Shown: in pieces, positions 7,568 to 16,350 of the stretch | Position numbering within the stretch: the stretch's first letter is position 1 | How the letters are laid out: every line of letters begins with the position of its first letter | DNA from: WTGJ01 sp965237765 | GTDB taxonomy: Bacteria; Chloroflexota; Anaerolineae; Aggregatilineales; Phototrophicaceae | Length of the DNA: 64,000 bases | Direction: 5' to 3' | Assembly: GCA_965237765.1 (NCBI GenBank) | Contig: OZ250157.1 | Location: 2,294,001 to 2,358,000 of the forward strand | Made by a program: the position numbers and the translations under genes | The notes under the pieces: generated by a model | What the model saw: only the letters and a program-made list of their open reading frames with translations | Told to the model about the DNA's origin: nothing | The model's database searches: none

Positions 7568-9211
7568 ATGAAACGGAAATTCATCTTTTTGTTATGGCTT
7601 GCGCTGATCATCGTGCCGTTGGCTTTGGTGAGTGGCCAGGATGACACCATTCGCGTGCGCAACATCGGCAATGTTTCGACATTCAATGACCTGTACATCA
7701 CCGATGGCGCCTCGAACGCCGCCGCTGGACTGATCTGGCCGATGCCGATCGATGTAGACCGTTTCAGCGGTTTGCCCATCCCTGGTCTCACTTCCTGGGA
7801 GATTTCAGAGGATAGCCTGACCTACACCTTTACCATCCGTGATGATGCCAACTGGAGCGATGGCGTGCCGATCACTTCAGCGGATGCGAAATTCACCTAT
7901 GAAGCGGCCACCCACCCGGATGTCGGTTCTACCATCGGTAGCCGCTTCCAAAATTTTGCCGCAGTCAATGTCATTGATGAAAAGACCTACGAGGTCATCT
8001 TGTATGAGGCTGATTGCTCCATCTTCACCTCCTTCAACTCGCTGCGTTTTCTGCCCTCGCACCTCTATGCGGCGGATTTCAGCGATACCCAATCCAACCC
8101 GAATAACGATTTCCCGACTGTGAGTGGCGGCCCCTACATCCTCGAAGAGATTGAGCCGGGCAGCTTCCAGCGTTTCCGCGCCAACCCGACCTACTGGCAG
8201 GGCGAGCCAAATATCGAGAACTGGGTCTACCTGGTCATCGAGGATCCTGCCTTGCTCGTACAGGCGCTGGCCGGCGGCGAATTGGACTACAGCAGCGTCG
8301 ATGCCAGCCAGGTACAGGAATTGGATTTCAGGGAGGAACTCATCATCTACTCCTTCCCTGTGAATAGCGTGGGGCTCTTCATCATGAATTGGGTAGATGA
8401 AACGCAACCCGTGGCTGCCTATGATGAAAACGGCAACGTGCTCGAGCAGACGCCGCACCGCCTTTTCGGCGACATACGGGTGCGCCAGGCGGTGGCCATG
8501 GGCTATAGCAAGGACGACGTAATGGCCACGCTCGGCGAAGATGGTGGCACTCGACTCTCCAGCTCTGTCGTGCCGGCTATCGAATGGGCGTATAACGCTG
8601 ATATCGAACCCTGGCCCTATGACCCCGAGGCAGCGATGGCCTTACTAGAGGAAGCGGGCTGGGTAGATGAGGACGGCGACGGCATCCGCGAGAAAGATGG
8701 CGTGCCGTTGGCCTTCACCATCAGCTATAGCCCGCTCATCAACTACTTCGAGACGACGGCCCTTGTCGCGCAAGATCATCTGAACCAGATCGGCTTTGAC
8801 GTTTCGGTAGAGAACTTGGAATGGGCGACATATCTGAATGATGTCTTGTTAGCGCAGAAATTCGACGCGTCGGTCGTCAGTTGGGGCGGAGGTTCGCCGC
8901 CGGACCCGACCAGCACCGAAGACATCATGCGTAGCACCAACGACGTCCCGGGCGCCTTCAATGTCGCCTCTTACGTGAATCCCTATATGGATGAGTTGTT
9001 CGTGCAGGGGCGGACGGTGTCAGGTTGCGCGCCAGAAGACCGCGTGCCGATTTATAATGAGGTTCAGCAGATCCAGCACGACGAATTGCCTTACGAGTTC
9101 ACGCTTTCTGCGAATTCCTTCCACGTGGTGAATAACCGCTTGGACAACTTCAATCCGGGCCCCTGGTGGATCGTCTATACCGCGGCGCACGAATACTCCT
9201 TCGGTGGTTAA
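7568..9211 (+). CDS. Family-5 extracellular solute (peptide)-binding protein, third paralogue
   Basis: SBP_bac_5 protein of 547 residues, more distant from copies 1 and 2 but aligning throughout (TSWEISEDSLTYTFTIRDD, NWSDGVPITSADAKF). The ATG at 7568 is chosen because AGGGGG lies six bases before it; an upstream in-frame ATG at 7547 would overrun that site. The signal peptide is KRKF plus a hydrophobic stretch ending near VSGQDD, with no lipobox. The gene has its own strong promoter and a terminator after it, so it is monocistronic. Ligand unknown. Confidence 0.92.
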   Translation: MKRKFIFLLWLALIIVPLALVSGQDDTIRVRNIGNVSTFNDLYITDGASNAAAGLIWPMPIDVDRFSGLPIPGLTSWEISEDSLTYTFTIRDDANWSDGVPITSADAKFTYEAATHPDVGSTIGSRFQNFAAVNVIDEKTYEVILYEADCSIFTSFNSLRFLPSHLYAADFSDTQSNPNNDFPTVSGGPYILEEIEPGSFQRFRANPTYWQGEPNIENWVYLVIEDPALLVQALAGGELDYSSVDASQVQELDFREELIIYSFPVNSVGLFIMNWVDETQPVAAYDENGNVLEQTPHRLFGDIRVRQAVAMGYSKDDVMATLGEDGGTRLSSSVVPAIEWAYNADIEPWPYDPEAAMALLEEAGWVDEDGDGIREKDGVPLAFTISYSPLINYFETTALVAQDHLNQIGFDVSVENLEWATYLNDVLLAQKFDASVVSWGGGSPPDPTSTEDIMRSTNDVPGAFNVASYVNPYMDELFVQGRTVSGCAPEDRVPIYNEVQQIQHDELPYEFTLSANSFHVVNNRLDNFNPGPWWIVYTAAHEYSFGG

Positions 9212-9232
9212 GCGCCGCTGAGCAGCGATACG

Positions 9233-9265
9233 AAAAGCGCCTCGCACCTGTTGCGGGGCGCTTTT
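9233..9265 (+). terminator. Intrinsic terminator after binding protein 3
   Basis: Stem AAAAGCGCC with GGCGCTTTT, extended by an inner CGCA/TGCG pairing, ending in a T run. It can serve both this gene and the convergent alcohol dehydrogenase gene. Confidence 0.75.
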
Positions 9266-9266
9266 A

Positions 9267-10418
9267 TCATAGAATACGCGGTGCAAATACGACCTTCATG
9301 CTCTCTGCACTGAGGGCGCACTGCATGGCGCGTTCGGCTTCCTCCAGCGGAAAGCGATGGCTTATGAATTCATGCAAAGGGAAGCGGTCCTGCGCGCGTA
9401 GGAGCAAATCCATGCTCGCTCCGTAGCCGGTAAAGGGGTGGTTGCTCAGGCCGATAATGCGCAGCGATTTGCTAACGATGTGATGCGGGTTGAAGGGGAT
9501 CTCGCCGCGGTCGACGAAGACGCCCTCGAGCAAATACATGCCGCCGCGCCGCAAAGCGGCGATGCCATCGGGGATAGCGGCCGGCTCGCCGGCGCATTCG
9601 ATCGCCAGATCTACTCCGCGGCCATTCGTCTGGGCGCGGACGATTTCAGCGCGCTCCTCGGCCGTATGCTTCGCGATGTTGAGTGTGAAATCGGCGCCGA
9701 AACGCTGCGCTAAAGCCAGGCGATAATCGCTGAAATCACTGACAATGATCTGCCCGGCGCCCATCACACGCGCCTTGATGAGGTGGCAAATGCCGAGTGG
9801 CCCTGCGCCCTGGATGAGTGTGCTGGCGCCACTGAGGAAACCCTCGCTCGCCAACGAGGAGAATTCCTTCGCCTTATCGAGCGCGCAGGTACAGGCCATC
9901 AGCTCGGTCATGACGGCCAATTCCGGTGAAAGCCCGGTGGGCACTTTGTAGACATAGGCTTCGGGAATTAGGTGCATGTACTCCGCCCAGCCGCCGAGCA
10001 GCGGCTCTTCTGATGCGCGGAAGGAATTGCCGTAGCCGCGCCAGTTTTCGCACCAGGAGTAGCCGTGGATGTGGCGGCAGGCGTAACAATTCCCACAGAC
10101 AACATCGGGGCACATCGTAACGCGTTCGCCCTCGCGCAAGGGTTGGCCGTAAAAATCGACGGCGCCGCGGGTTTCAGCGATGATGCCGACATTTTCATGC
10201 CCAGGGATGAGCGGAAAGGGACTGACCTGCTCGCTGGCGGTGCCGGCGTATTGTGTGGTTTCGCCCTTGTAGGTGTGTTTGTCAGTACCGCAGATGCCGC
10301 TCAACTCGATGCGCATGATCGCTTCGCCCGGTGCGAGTTGCGGCCACTCAAATTCGCGCAACGCCAAACTTCCGGGCGCCAGCATCGTAACGGCGCGCAC
10401 TCGTCGTGGCATCATCAA
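9267..10418 (-). CDS. Zinc-dependent alcohol dehydrogenase-like (MDR) protein
   Basis: Medium-chain dehydrogenase/reductase of 383 residues. The catalytic zinc site is suggested by GICGTDKH and the GHEN motif. The structural-zinc lobe has the run CPDVVCGNCYACRH. The dinucleotide-binding loop is GAGPLG. Substrate is unknown; threonine/sorbitol dehydrogenase-like relatives act on sugars, polyols or alcohols. Its ATG overlaps the stop of the histidine kinase gene as ATGA, so it is the third gene of a response regulator-kinase-dehydrogenase operon. Translation coupling of a metabolic enzyme to a two-component pair suggests that the enzyme and the sensed signal are related. Confidence 0.88.
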   Translation of the reverse strand: MMMPRRVRAVTMLAPGSLALREFEWPQLAPGEAIMRIELSGICGTDKHTYKGETTQYAGTASEQVSPFPLIPGHENVGIIAETRGAVDFYGQPLREGERVTMCPDVVCGNCYACRHIHGYSWCENWRGYGNSFRASEEPLLGGWAEYMHLIPEAYVYKVPTGLSPELAVMTELMACTCALDKAKEFSSLASEGFLSGASTLIQGAGPLGICHLIKARVMGAGQIIVSDFSDYRLALAQRFGADFTLNIAKHTAEERAEIVRAQTNGRGVDLAIECAGEPAAIPDGIAALRRGGMYLLEGVFVDRGEIPFNPHHIVSKSLRIIGLSNHPFTGYGASMDLLLRAQDRFPLHEFISHRFPLEEAERAMQCALSAESMKVVFAPRIL

Positions 10419-11665
10419 GCGGCCTCCGGAATTGTGATGTGAAAAGTGGTGCCCTCCCCCGGCGCGCTATCCACCCAGATTTCTCCGCCATGCGCCTCGA
10501 TGAATCCCTTGGCGATGGCCAACCCAAGACCAGCGTTGCGTTGCCCGTCCGTCCGCGATTCGCGTGCCGGGTCGCCACGGTAGAAGCGCTGGAAAAGCTT
10601 CGGGAGGTGCGCGGCGGCGATCACTGATCCGGTGTTGTGAACGCTGAGGCAGAGCGTACGGTCATCCTGATCGGCGCGCAGGATGACGCGACCCTCCGGA
10701 GGCGTATGGGCGATGGCGTTAGCCAGCAGGTTATTCAACACGCGTTGAAACTTATCCGGCGCCAGGTAGACTGTATCCAGACCGGCGGCAATTTCGCTTT
10801 CCAGTCGCAATTGCCGCTTTTCAGCCTGGGCGCGCAGGGAACTAAGCGTGTCAGAGAGCAGATCGCGCAATGAAGTGTGCTCGTAATGCAGCTGCGGGGC
10901 GCCCAAATCCAGCTGCGCCAACTCGAAGAGGTCGTTTACCCAACGGCTGAGGTGTTCGATTTCGTGGATGATGTTGGCCAAATAGCGTTGGCGCGTTTCA
11001 TCATCTGGGATCAGGCCATCCTGGAGCGCTTCGACCATGACGCGCATGCTGGTAAGCGGTGTGCGCAGGTCGTGAGAGATGCCAGCGATGAGGCTACGGC
11101 GCGTTTCTTCCAATTGCTGTTTCTGCGTTTCGACTTCTTGCAAGGTATCGAGCATGGTGTTGAAGGTGCGCGCCAATTGGGCCAATTCATCTCTGCCTTT
11201 GATAGGCACGCGCACTTTCAAATTGCCGTCCGCTAGCTCGCGTGAAGCATCTGTCAAATCATGAATGGAATCGGTCAGCATATTGGCGATGAAGCTGCCG
11301 AAGATGACCGCTAGCATGCCGCCAAAGATGAGCAAAACGATCATGAGGATGAGGTCGTGCTCGACATCAAAGAACATCTGCTGTGCGGTGAACCAGACAT
11401 TGAAGACGAGCAGCAACACCGTGAGCACGGTCGAGCCGATGAGCGCCCAACGCAGGCTGGGCAAGCGGCGCAAGATCCCGAAACGATAGAGGATAAAAGC
11501 GAGTGTGATGGTGACGAGGCCGCTGCCCGCCATGAAGAATAGCAGGGAGCGCAAATCTGAATCTGGCGGATTCATCCAGATTGATAGGAGAGCAGCCGCG
11601 AGCGCTAACGAGGTGATCAGCCCGCCCCCAAAGAAGTAGAGGATGTGTCGCACGCGCTTCTTCAT
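10415..11665 (-). CDS. Membrane sensor histidine kinase
   Basis: 416 residues. Four predicted membrane helices lie in the first 135 residues with only short loops outside, so the sensing is probably intramembrane. A HAMP linker (about 135-185) follows. The H-box is GISHDLRTPL (phosphorylated His), the N-box NNLLANAIAHTP and the G-box GLGLAIAKG. It is preceded by an OmpR-type response regulator with a 4-base overlap and followed by the dehydrogenase with another, so the three are co-translated. No periplasmic sensor domain is present. Confidence 0.92.
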   Translation of the reverse strand: MKKRVRHILYFFGGGLITSLALAAALLSIWMNPPDSDLRSLLFFMAGSGLVTITLAFILYRFGILRRLPSLRWALIGSTVLTVLLLVFNVWFTAQQMFFDVEHDLILMIVLLIFGGMLAVIFGSFIANMLTDSIHDLTDASRELADGNLKVRVPIKGRDELAQLARTFNTMLDTLQEVETQKQQLEETRRSLIAGISHDLRTPLTSMRVMVEALQDGLIPDDETRQRYLANIIHEIEHLSRWVNDLFELAQLDLGAPQLHYEHTSLRDLLSDTLSSLRAQAEKRQLRLESEIAAGLDTVYLAPDKFQRVLNNLLANAIAHTPPEGRVILRADQDDRTLCLSVHNTGSVIAAAHLPKLFQRFYRGDPARESRTDGQRNAGLGLAIAKGFIEAHGGEIWVDSAPGEGTTFHITIPEAA

Positions 11666-12411
11666 GCGTCGCTTACCCCATCCTTTTCTGTCTCACGCAT
11701 GCCTTCGAAGCGGTAACCTACACCCCAGACCGTGAGGAGGAGGCGCGGCTTGCTCGGGTCGCCCTCAATTTTTTCGCGGATGCGGCGGACGTGCACGGTG
11801 ACCGTGCTTTCGTCGCCGTAATAACCCGGCCCCCAGACGTGATCGAGCAACTGCTGTCGGGTGAAAACCTGGCGCGGGTGGCTGGCGAGGAACCAGAGCA
11901 GGTCGAATTCGAGGGCGGTGAGCGCTACCGCGCGGCCGGCGATGCACGCGCTGCGTTGCGCTGGCCATAGGGAAAACTCTCCAAATTGTAGCGCCTTTTG
12001 CGTCGCAGCTGCGCCGAAGCTGCCGCGCTTCAGCACTGCCTGGATGCGCAGAACCAGCTCGCGTGGGCTGAATGGCTTCACGACATAATCATCTGCGCCC
12101 AGTTCGAAACCGCGCAGGCGGTCACCTTCTTCACGACGAGCGGTGAGGAGGATGATGGGCGTATTACGGGCTTGGGCGCGCGCCTCGCTGCTGGGCGCTT
12201 CCCGCAAGGCACGCGTTAACGCAAAGCCGTCAATGCCCGGTAACATCACATCCAATACGAGGAGGTCAGGCCGAGTTTCCTCGAGAGCTACGAGGGTTTC
12301 AGGGCCATTCTTCGCTTCGAGGACGCGAAAGCCGGCCGCTTCCAGATAGCGCCGCACGACCTCGCGCACGGTCTGTTCGTCATCCACCACCAGGATGGTT
12401 TGTTGGCTCAT
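11662..12411 (-). CDS. OmpR-family response regulator
   Basis: 249 residues: receiver domain with VVDDE at the N-terminus and phospho-acceptor Asp in LLVLDVMLPG, Lys of VVKPFSP, then a winged-helix DNA-binding domain with the recognition region STVTVHVRRIREKIE. The start at 12411 is chosen because MSQQTILVVDD is a normal receiver start and GGAG lies just upstream; the reading frame stays open further up but would run into the yigZ gene. Cognate partner of the kinase that overlaps its 3' end. Confidence 0.92.
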   Translation of the reverse strand: MSQQTILVVDDEQTVREVVRRYLEAAGFRVLEAKNGPETLVALEETRPDLLVLDVMLPGIDGFALTRALREAPSSEARAQARNTPIILLTARREEGDRLRGFELGADDYVVKPFSPRELVLRIQAVLKRGSFGAAATQKALQFGEFSLWPAQRSACIAGRAVALTALEFDLLWFLASHPRQVFTRQQLLDHVWGPGYYGDESTVTVHVRRIREKIEGDPSKPRLLLTVWGVGYRFEGMRETEKDGVSDA

Positions 12412-12478
12412 GCCTACTCCGCGTTGCCCGGCGGCCACTGCGGCTGCTATGCTTCCGCTTGGGAGGAGATGATAGCAG

Positions 12479-13102
12479 ATGGCGGCGGATCGGACAGCGT
12501 ATCGCGTGCCGGCGCGCGCGCTGCGGGTGGAGATAGTAGTATTGCGTTCGCGTTTCATCGCGAGCGTCATGCGGGCCGATAGCGTGGCGGCGGCGCGCAG
12601 CCAATTGAGCGAAATCCGCAACGAGATGGCCGACGCCAGCCACCATGCGTACGCGTTTCGCATTGGGCATGGCGCTAGCATAACTGAGGGCAAGAGCGAC
12701 GATGGCGAACCCAGGGGCACGGCCGGCGCGCCAATCCTCGCCATCCTCCGCGGAAGCGACCTGGGCGATATTTTGATCGTCGTGACGCGCTATTTTGGCG
12801 GCCGCAAGTTGGGGACAGGTGGCTTGGTACGCGCTTATGGCGACGCGGCGCGCGCAGCGCTGGCGGAACTCCAAGTGGAAGAACGTGTCGAACGGCTCAC
12901 GCTCAGCCTCGAAGTGCCCTACCCCTTCTTGGAACAATTACGGCGCCAGATGGCGAATTTCGGCGCGGAAGAAATTGCTTGTGAATATGGCGCGACGGTG
13001 CTGGTGCGCGTAGCACTGGCTAAATCAGCCGCGCCCGCATTCCACGGTATCGCGATGGAGCTGAGCGCCGGCCACATCAAGTTACACGCACAGCCCGATT
13101 AG
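12479..13102 (+). CDS. yigZ: YigZ/IMPACT family protein
   Basis: 207 residues of the YigZ (UPF0029) family, related to the eukaryotic IMPACT protein. The family block GEPRGTAGAPIL and VVTRYFGGRKLGTGGLVRAYG-type sequence is intact in the first 130 residues; the C-terminal half is the usual EF-G domain V-like fold (DUF1949). Function in bacteria is poorly defined, with ribosome or stress links proposed. GGAGGAG lies 10 bases before the ATG and a -10-like TATGCT about 30 bases upstream. Divergent from the response regulator gene. Confidence 0.9.
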   Translation: MAADRTAYRVPARALRVEIVVLRSRFIASVMRADSVAAARSQLSEIRNEMADASHHAYAFRIGHGASITEGKSDDGEPRGTAGAPILAILRGSDLGDILIVVTRYFGGRKLGTGGLVRAYGDAARAALAELQVEERVERLTLSLEVPYPFLEQLRRQMANFGAEEIACEYGATVLVRVALAKSAAPAFHGIAMELSAGHIKLHAQPD

Positions 13103-13118
13103 AGGTTCTAGGCGCGAC

Positions 13119-15095
13119 TCAGCGGCGCAATTCCTGCGCGATGTAGGCTTGTAGTTGCAGCAACGACGGGTGCTCTGGATCCAGACTCTCGGCGCGCACG
13201 ATGTATTGTCTCGCCCGCTCTTCATCGCCAAGCGAAAAATGGCAGCGCGCGAGTTGCGCAAAAATGGGTACGTAGAGTGGATGCGCGCGCAAACCATCTT
13301 CTAGGTAACGCAACGCCACTTCGCGCTCGCCCAGTCGCCAGGTTATTGCCCCAAGTTGGTGGAGCAGCGCCGCTTCATCGCCCAGTTGCTCGCGCGCATC
13401 CAGCAATACCTCGAGCGCCGAGGCGTAGTCGCGTTGCCTCTGGTAACCGGCTGCGAGTAAGCTATACAAATAAAGCTGGCGCGGCGCTGATTCCAGCGCG
13501 TTCTCGAGAAATTCCAGCTCGTTCTCGCGAATCGTACCACCACGCAGGCTGGCACTGATTTCGCCCAGGCGCATTTCGAATTCTTCATCTTCGGCCGCGA
13601 GAAGCAGACGCTCGATTTCAGCGATGTCGTCGCCTCGCTCGTCCGGTATGCGCGCGCGCGCCTCTTGAAGCTCGTCAAAGGCAGCAGAGCGCTCATCCAG
13701 CAGCAGCAGGTATTCGGCATAGGCGCAGCGTAAATCGATGCGTTCGGGGGCATTTTCGCACGCAGACTGCAGGATTTTCCGGCCGGTCGCCAAATCGCCT
13801 TCATAAGATTCCAGCTCGCCGATCAGCGCGCGTAATTCTTCGGCAGCAGCGGGCGCGGCCGCCAAATCGGCGAAGCCTTCCCAGAAACGCGCCGGCTCCA
13901 GTTCGAGCAGTAATATTAATTGCTCGTATTGCGTGGCAAAATCCTGCGGCCTGGCGCGCAGCGCGATCTCATAGGCGGCGCAGGCCTCGTATAAGATATC
14001 GTCGGTGTCAAAATGCGCCGTTTCTGTGGCTGTGAGCGGAAGTTGCCCGATGACTTGGTCACTCTCGCTGAGCTGCGTGAGCTGGCGCGCGTAATCCAGA
14101 GCCAACTCAGCCGGATCGCTACCTGCTGCTATTGCATCTTGATAGACTGCGCAGGCATCGCTCAGGCGAAAGGCTCGCGCGTATCCGTCGGCGAGGGCGC
14201 GCACGACGACTGTGGGCGGCGGCTCAGCTTCGCTCAGGATCTTTAGATACGCCAACGCCGTATCACGAGCGCCACACAACGCGAGGTATTGTAGGGCGTT
14301 GGCGGCGAAGTGGCTGTCGTCGGAGAGCGCGGAGAGCATTTCGGGGAGATAAGCGGTGGCTAGTTCAGTGCAGGGCGCGCCGGGCAGGAGGGAGCGGACG
14401 AGGCAACGGCGCGCCAACCAGCTGGTGAAAAGACGCTCATCTCGGTGCGCAACGGTGAGCAGGCGCTCCAGCTGCGTTTGTATCTCACTTTCGGGCCATT
14501 CTTGTCCCGCTAGCGCGACGAAAAGATCGCGCTCAAAATCCCAACATACGCGCAACGCCTCATAAGTGGCCTGGTCAATCTCCATCGTTATCGGTAAAAC
14601 AGCTTCGATCGTTGTCAACACATCGCCGCCGAGGACGCTCGCAATTTCGTGTGCCAACGTTGGTAGGCGGGCGAGGAGCGCGGGAAGATCGGCTGTCGCG
14701 ATTTCCCAATCGTGTTCTTCTGCTCCAAAGGGGATGCGCGCGCGCAACCGTAGCGAGCACTTGCTCTCGGATGTATGAAGCTGGCCGGTCAGGCGCGCCG
14801 TTTCGCCTAGCGACGGCAATTCGATGCCGGGCGCTAGAACGCGAAACACGTCACAATTGGCGCAATCTTCTAGCAACGCGGCGAGGGCCAACGTGATTCC
14901 GTTTGCCCAATGGCCATCGTTCTCCGATTGGATAGGGTAAATGGCGATGCGCAATTCCGGCCGGCCGGCGGCGCTAGCGTGGGCGATTTGCGGCGCTGCG
15001 CCGAACATGACGTCCTGCGCCCCAGCGCTTCCGACGCGCTCTACCCCAAGCAATTGCAGATTATGCGCGAGCAATTGCGAATCGCGCACACCCAC
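13119..15095 (-). CDS. Tetratricopeptide-repeat protein
   Basis: About 658 residues. The N-terminal part (about residues 25-130) includes LRIAIYPIQ followed by a helix, resembling TolB/FlgO-like N-terminal domains, and the rest is helical with repeated TPR-type pairs; the clearest repeats are at the C-terminus (ALRYLEDGLRAHPLYVPIFA and ARQYIVRAESLDPEHPSLLQ). No signal peptide is seen, so it is probably cytoplasmic. A GTG at 15095 lies two bases after the stop of the sulfoquinovose synthase-like gene and gives a coupled start; an ATG at 15158 would overlap that gene by 61 bases. Role unknown, probably protein-protein interaction. Confidence 0.7.
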   Translation of the reverse strand: MGVRDSQLLAHNLQLLGVERVGSAGAQDVMFGAAPQIAHASAAGRPELRIAIYPIQSENDGHWANGITLALAALLEDCANCDVFRVLAPGIELPSLGETARLTGQLHTSESKCSLRLRARIPFGAEEHDWEIATADLPALLARLPTLAHEIASVLGGDVLTTIEAVLPITMEIDQATYEALRVCWDFERDLFVALAGQEWPESEIQTQLERLLTVAHRDERLFTSWLARRCLVRSLLPGAPCTELATAYLPEMLSALSDDSHFAANALQYLALCGARDTALAYLKILSEAEPPPTVVVRALADGYARAFRLSDACAVYQDAIAAGSDPAELALDYARQLTQLSESDQVIGQLPLTATETAHFDTDDILYEACAAYEIALRARPQDFATQYEQLILLLELEPARFWEGFADLAAAPAAAEELRALIGELESYEGDLATGRKILQSACENAPERIDLRCAYAEYLLLLDERSAAFDELQEARARIPDERGDDIAEIERLLLAAEDEEFEMRLGEISASLRGGTIRENELEFLENALESAPRQLYLYSLLAAGYQRQRDYASALEVLLDAREQLGDEAALLHQLGAITWRLGEREVALRYLEDGLRAHPLYVPIFAQLARCHFSLGDEERARQYIVRAESLDPEHPSLLQLQAYIAQELRR

Positions 15096-15097
15096 GT

Positions 15098-16303
15098 TCA
15101 AGATTGACGCTCGCTGATGGGCGCAAGGATCGAGGATCGGCGGCGGCTGCCATCCCAACGGATATCGGGCACGAGCAGATCGCGCTTTGCTGCGATGCGT
15201 TCTCGTTGCGGCGCCAGGTCTGACAGCATGATTCGCAGTTCGTCGGGCACGTCATGCTGCGGCCGATAACCGAGCGCCGACAGCTTTTCGCGGTCGGGCT
15301 GGTAGTGGTGCGCCTCTAATTCGATGCGCGGGTTATCGTAATGCTCTTGCTGTGTCTCCAGGCCCAGATCAGCGCCGACGCTGCAGACCATGTCTGCCAA
15401 CTCGCAGACGCTATAGCATTCATCAAATTGGTTGATGACGCGATATTCGCCGGTAGCGGGCGGGTTATCGAGGATGAGACGCACGCATTGCATGACGTCG
15501 CGCAGCGGCAAATAGCCACGGCGCTGCCCGCCCCGCCCGTAAATTGTCAGTGGGTGGTTGATGACGGCCTGACAGCAAAAACGGTTGACGGTTGTTCCAA
15601 AACATTGGTCAAAATCGAGGCGAGTGCGGAGACGTGGGTCTTCGCTCATCTCGTCAATGCGCGTACCGAAGACAACGCCTTGCATCACGTCGGTCGCGCG
15701 CAGGCCGAAGACTTTGCAGGCGAAGACCGTGTTGTGTGAATCGTGGACTTTGCTGAGGTGGTAGAAGCTGCCCGGCTGCCGCGGGAAAGGCAGGCGGTCG
15801 CTGCGGCCGCGATATTCGATTTCGAAAAAACCTTCGGGAATATCGACCGCTGGCGTGCCGTATTCGCCCATCGTACCCAATTTGACGAGGTGCGCGTCGG
15901 GGCAGACTTCACGCATTGCCCATAGCAAATTGAGGTTGCTGGTGATGTTATTCGTTTGTGTCCAGACGCAGCGCGAGACATCCATCATCGAATAAGGCGC
16001 GGATGGCATTTGTCCGAAATGGACGATGGCATCGGGCTGAAAGGTGGCGAGCTGGTCGCGCAGGAATTCGAAATCGCATAGGTCACCGATGGACAGGTTC
16101 AACGGGCGCCGAAAGCGTTCAGCGTAGGCGCACGTGCGCTCTTCTGGCGAAGCGATCGGGATGGCGGAGTAGCTACCGATTTCCGCGACCCATTCGCGCC
16201 GCAAAAGCAAGTCTGCGCCAGCAATATCGTGCCCACGCGCGCTCAGGTAAAGCGCCAGGCTCCAACCAAGGTAGCCATCCATCCCGGCGATGAAGACTCT
16301 CAT
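15098..16303 (-). CDS. UDP-sulfoquinovose synthase-like epimerase (SQD1/SqdB type)
   Basis: 401-residue extended short-chain dehydrogenase. It starts with the NAD site GMDGYLGWSLA and shows the SQD1-specific blocks LVKLGTMGEYGTP, SFYHLSKVHDSHNT (catalytic YxxxK) and NRFCCQAVINHPLTIYGRGG with RGYLPLRDV. SQD1/SqdB converts UDP-glucose and sulfite to UDP-sulfoquinovose, the head-group donor of sulfolipid SQDG. The partner glycosyltransferase (SqdX/SQD2) is not in this window, so sulfolipid synthesis cannot be confirmed. Lies 47 bases downstream of asd and is followed by the TPR gene. Confidence 0.78.
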   Translation of the reverse strand: MRVFIAGMDGYLGWSLALYLSARGHDIAGADLLLRREWVAEIGSYSAIPIASPEERTCAYAERFRRPLNLSIGDLCDFEFLRDQLATFQPDAIVHFGQMPSAPYSMMDVSRCVWTQTNNITSNLNLLWAMREVCPDAHLVKLGTMGEYGTPAVDIPEGFFEIEYRGRSDRLPFPRQPGSFYHLSKVHDSHNTVFACKVFGLRATDVMQGVVFGTRIDEMSEDPRLRTRLDFDQCFGTTVNRFCCQAVINHPLTIYGRGGQRRGYLPLRDVMQCVRLILDNPPATGEYRVINQFDECYSVCELADMVCSVGADLGLETQQEHYDNPRIELEAHHYQPDREKLSALGYRPQHDVPDELRIMLSDLAPQRERIAAKRDLLVPDIRWDGSRRRSSILAPISERQS

Positions 16304-16350
16304 CGTGGCAACCTACTGGTGAATGATAGTGCGCGGTTGGCGGCAGTCAT

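Noticed and set aside
12412..12744. Upstream extension of the response regulator frame
   Set aside because: It overlaps the yigZ gene and the normal receiver start with GGAG site lies at 12411.
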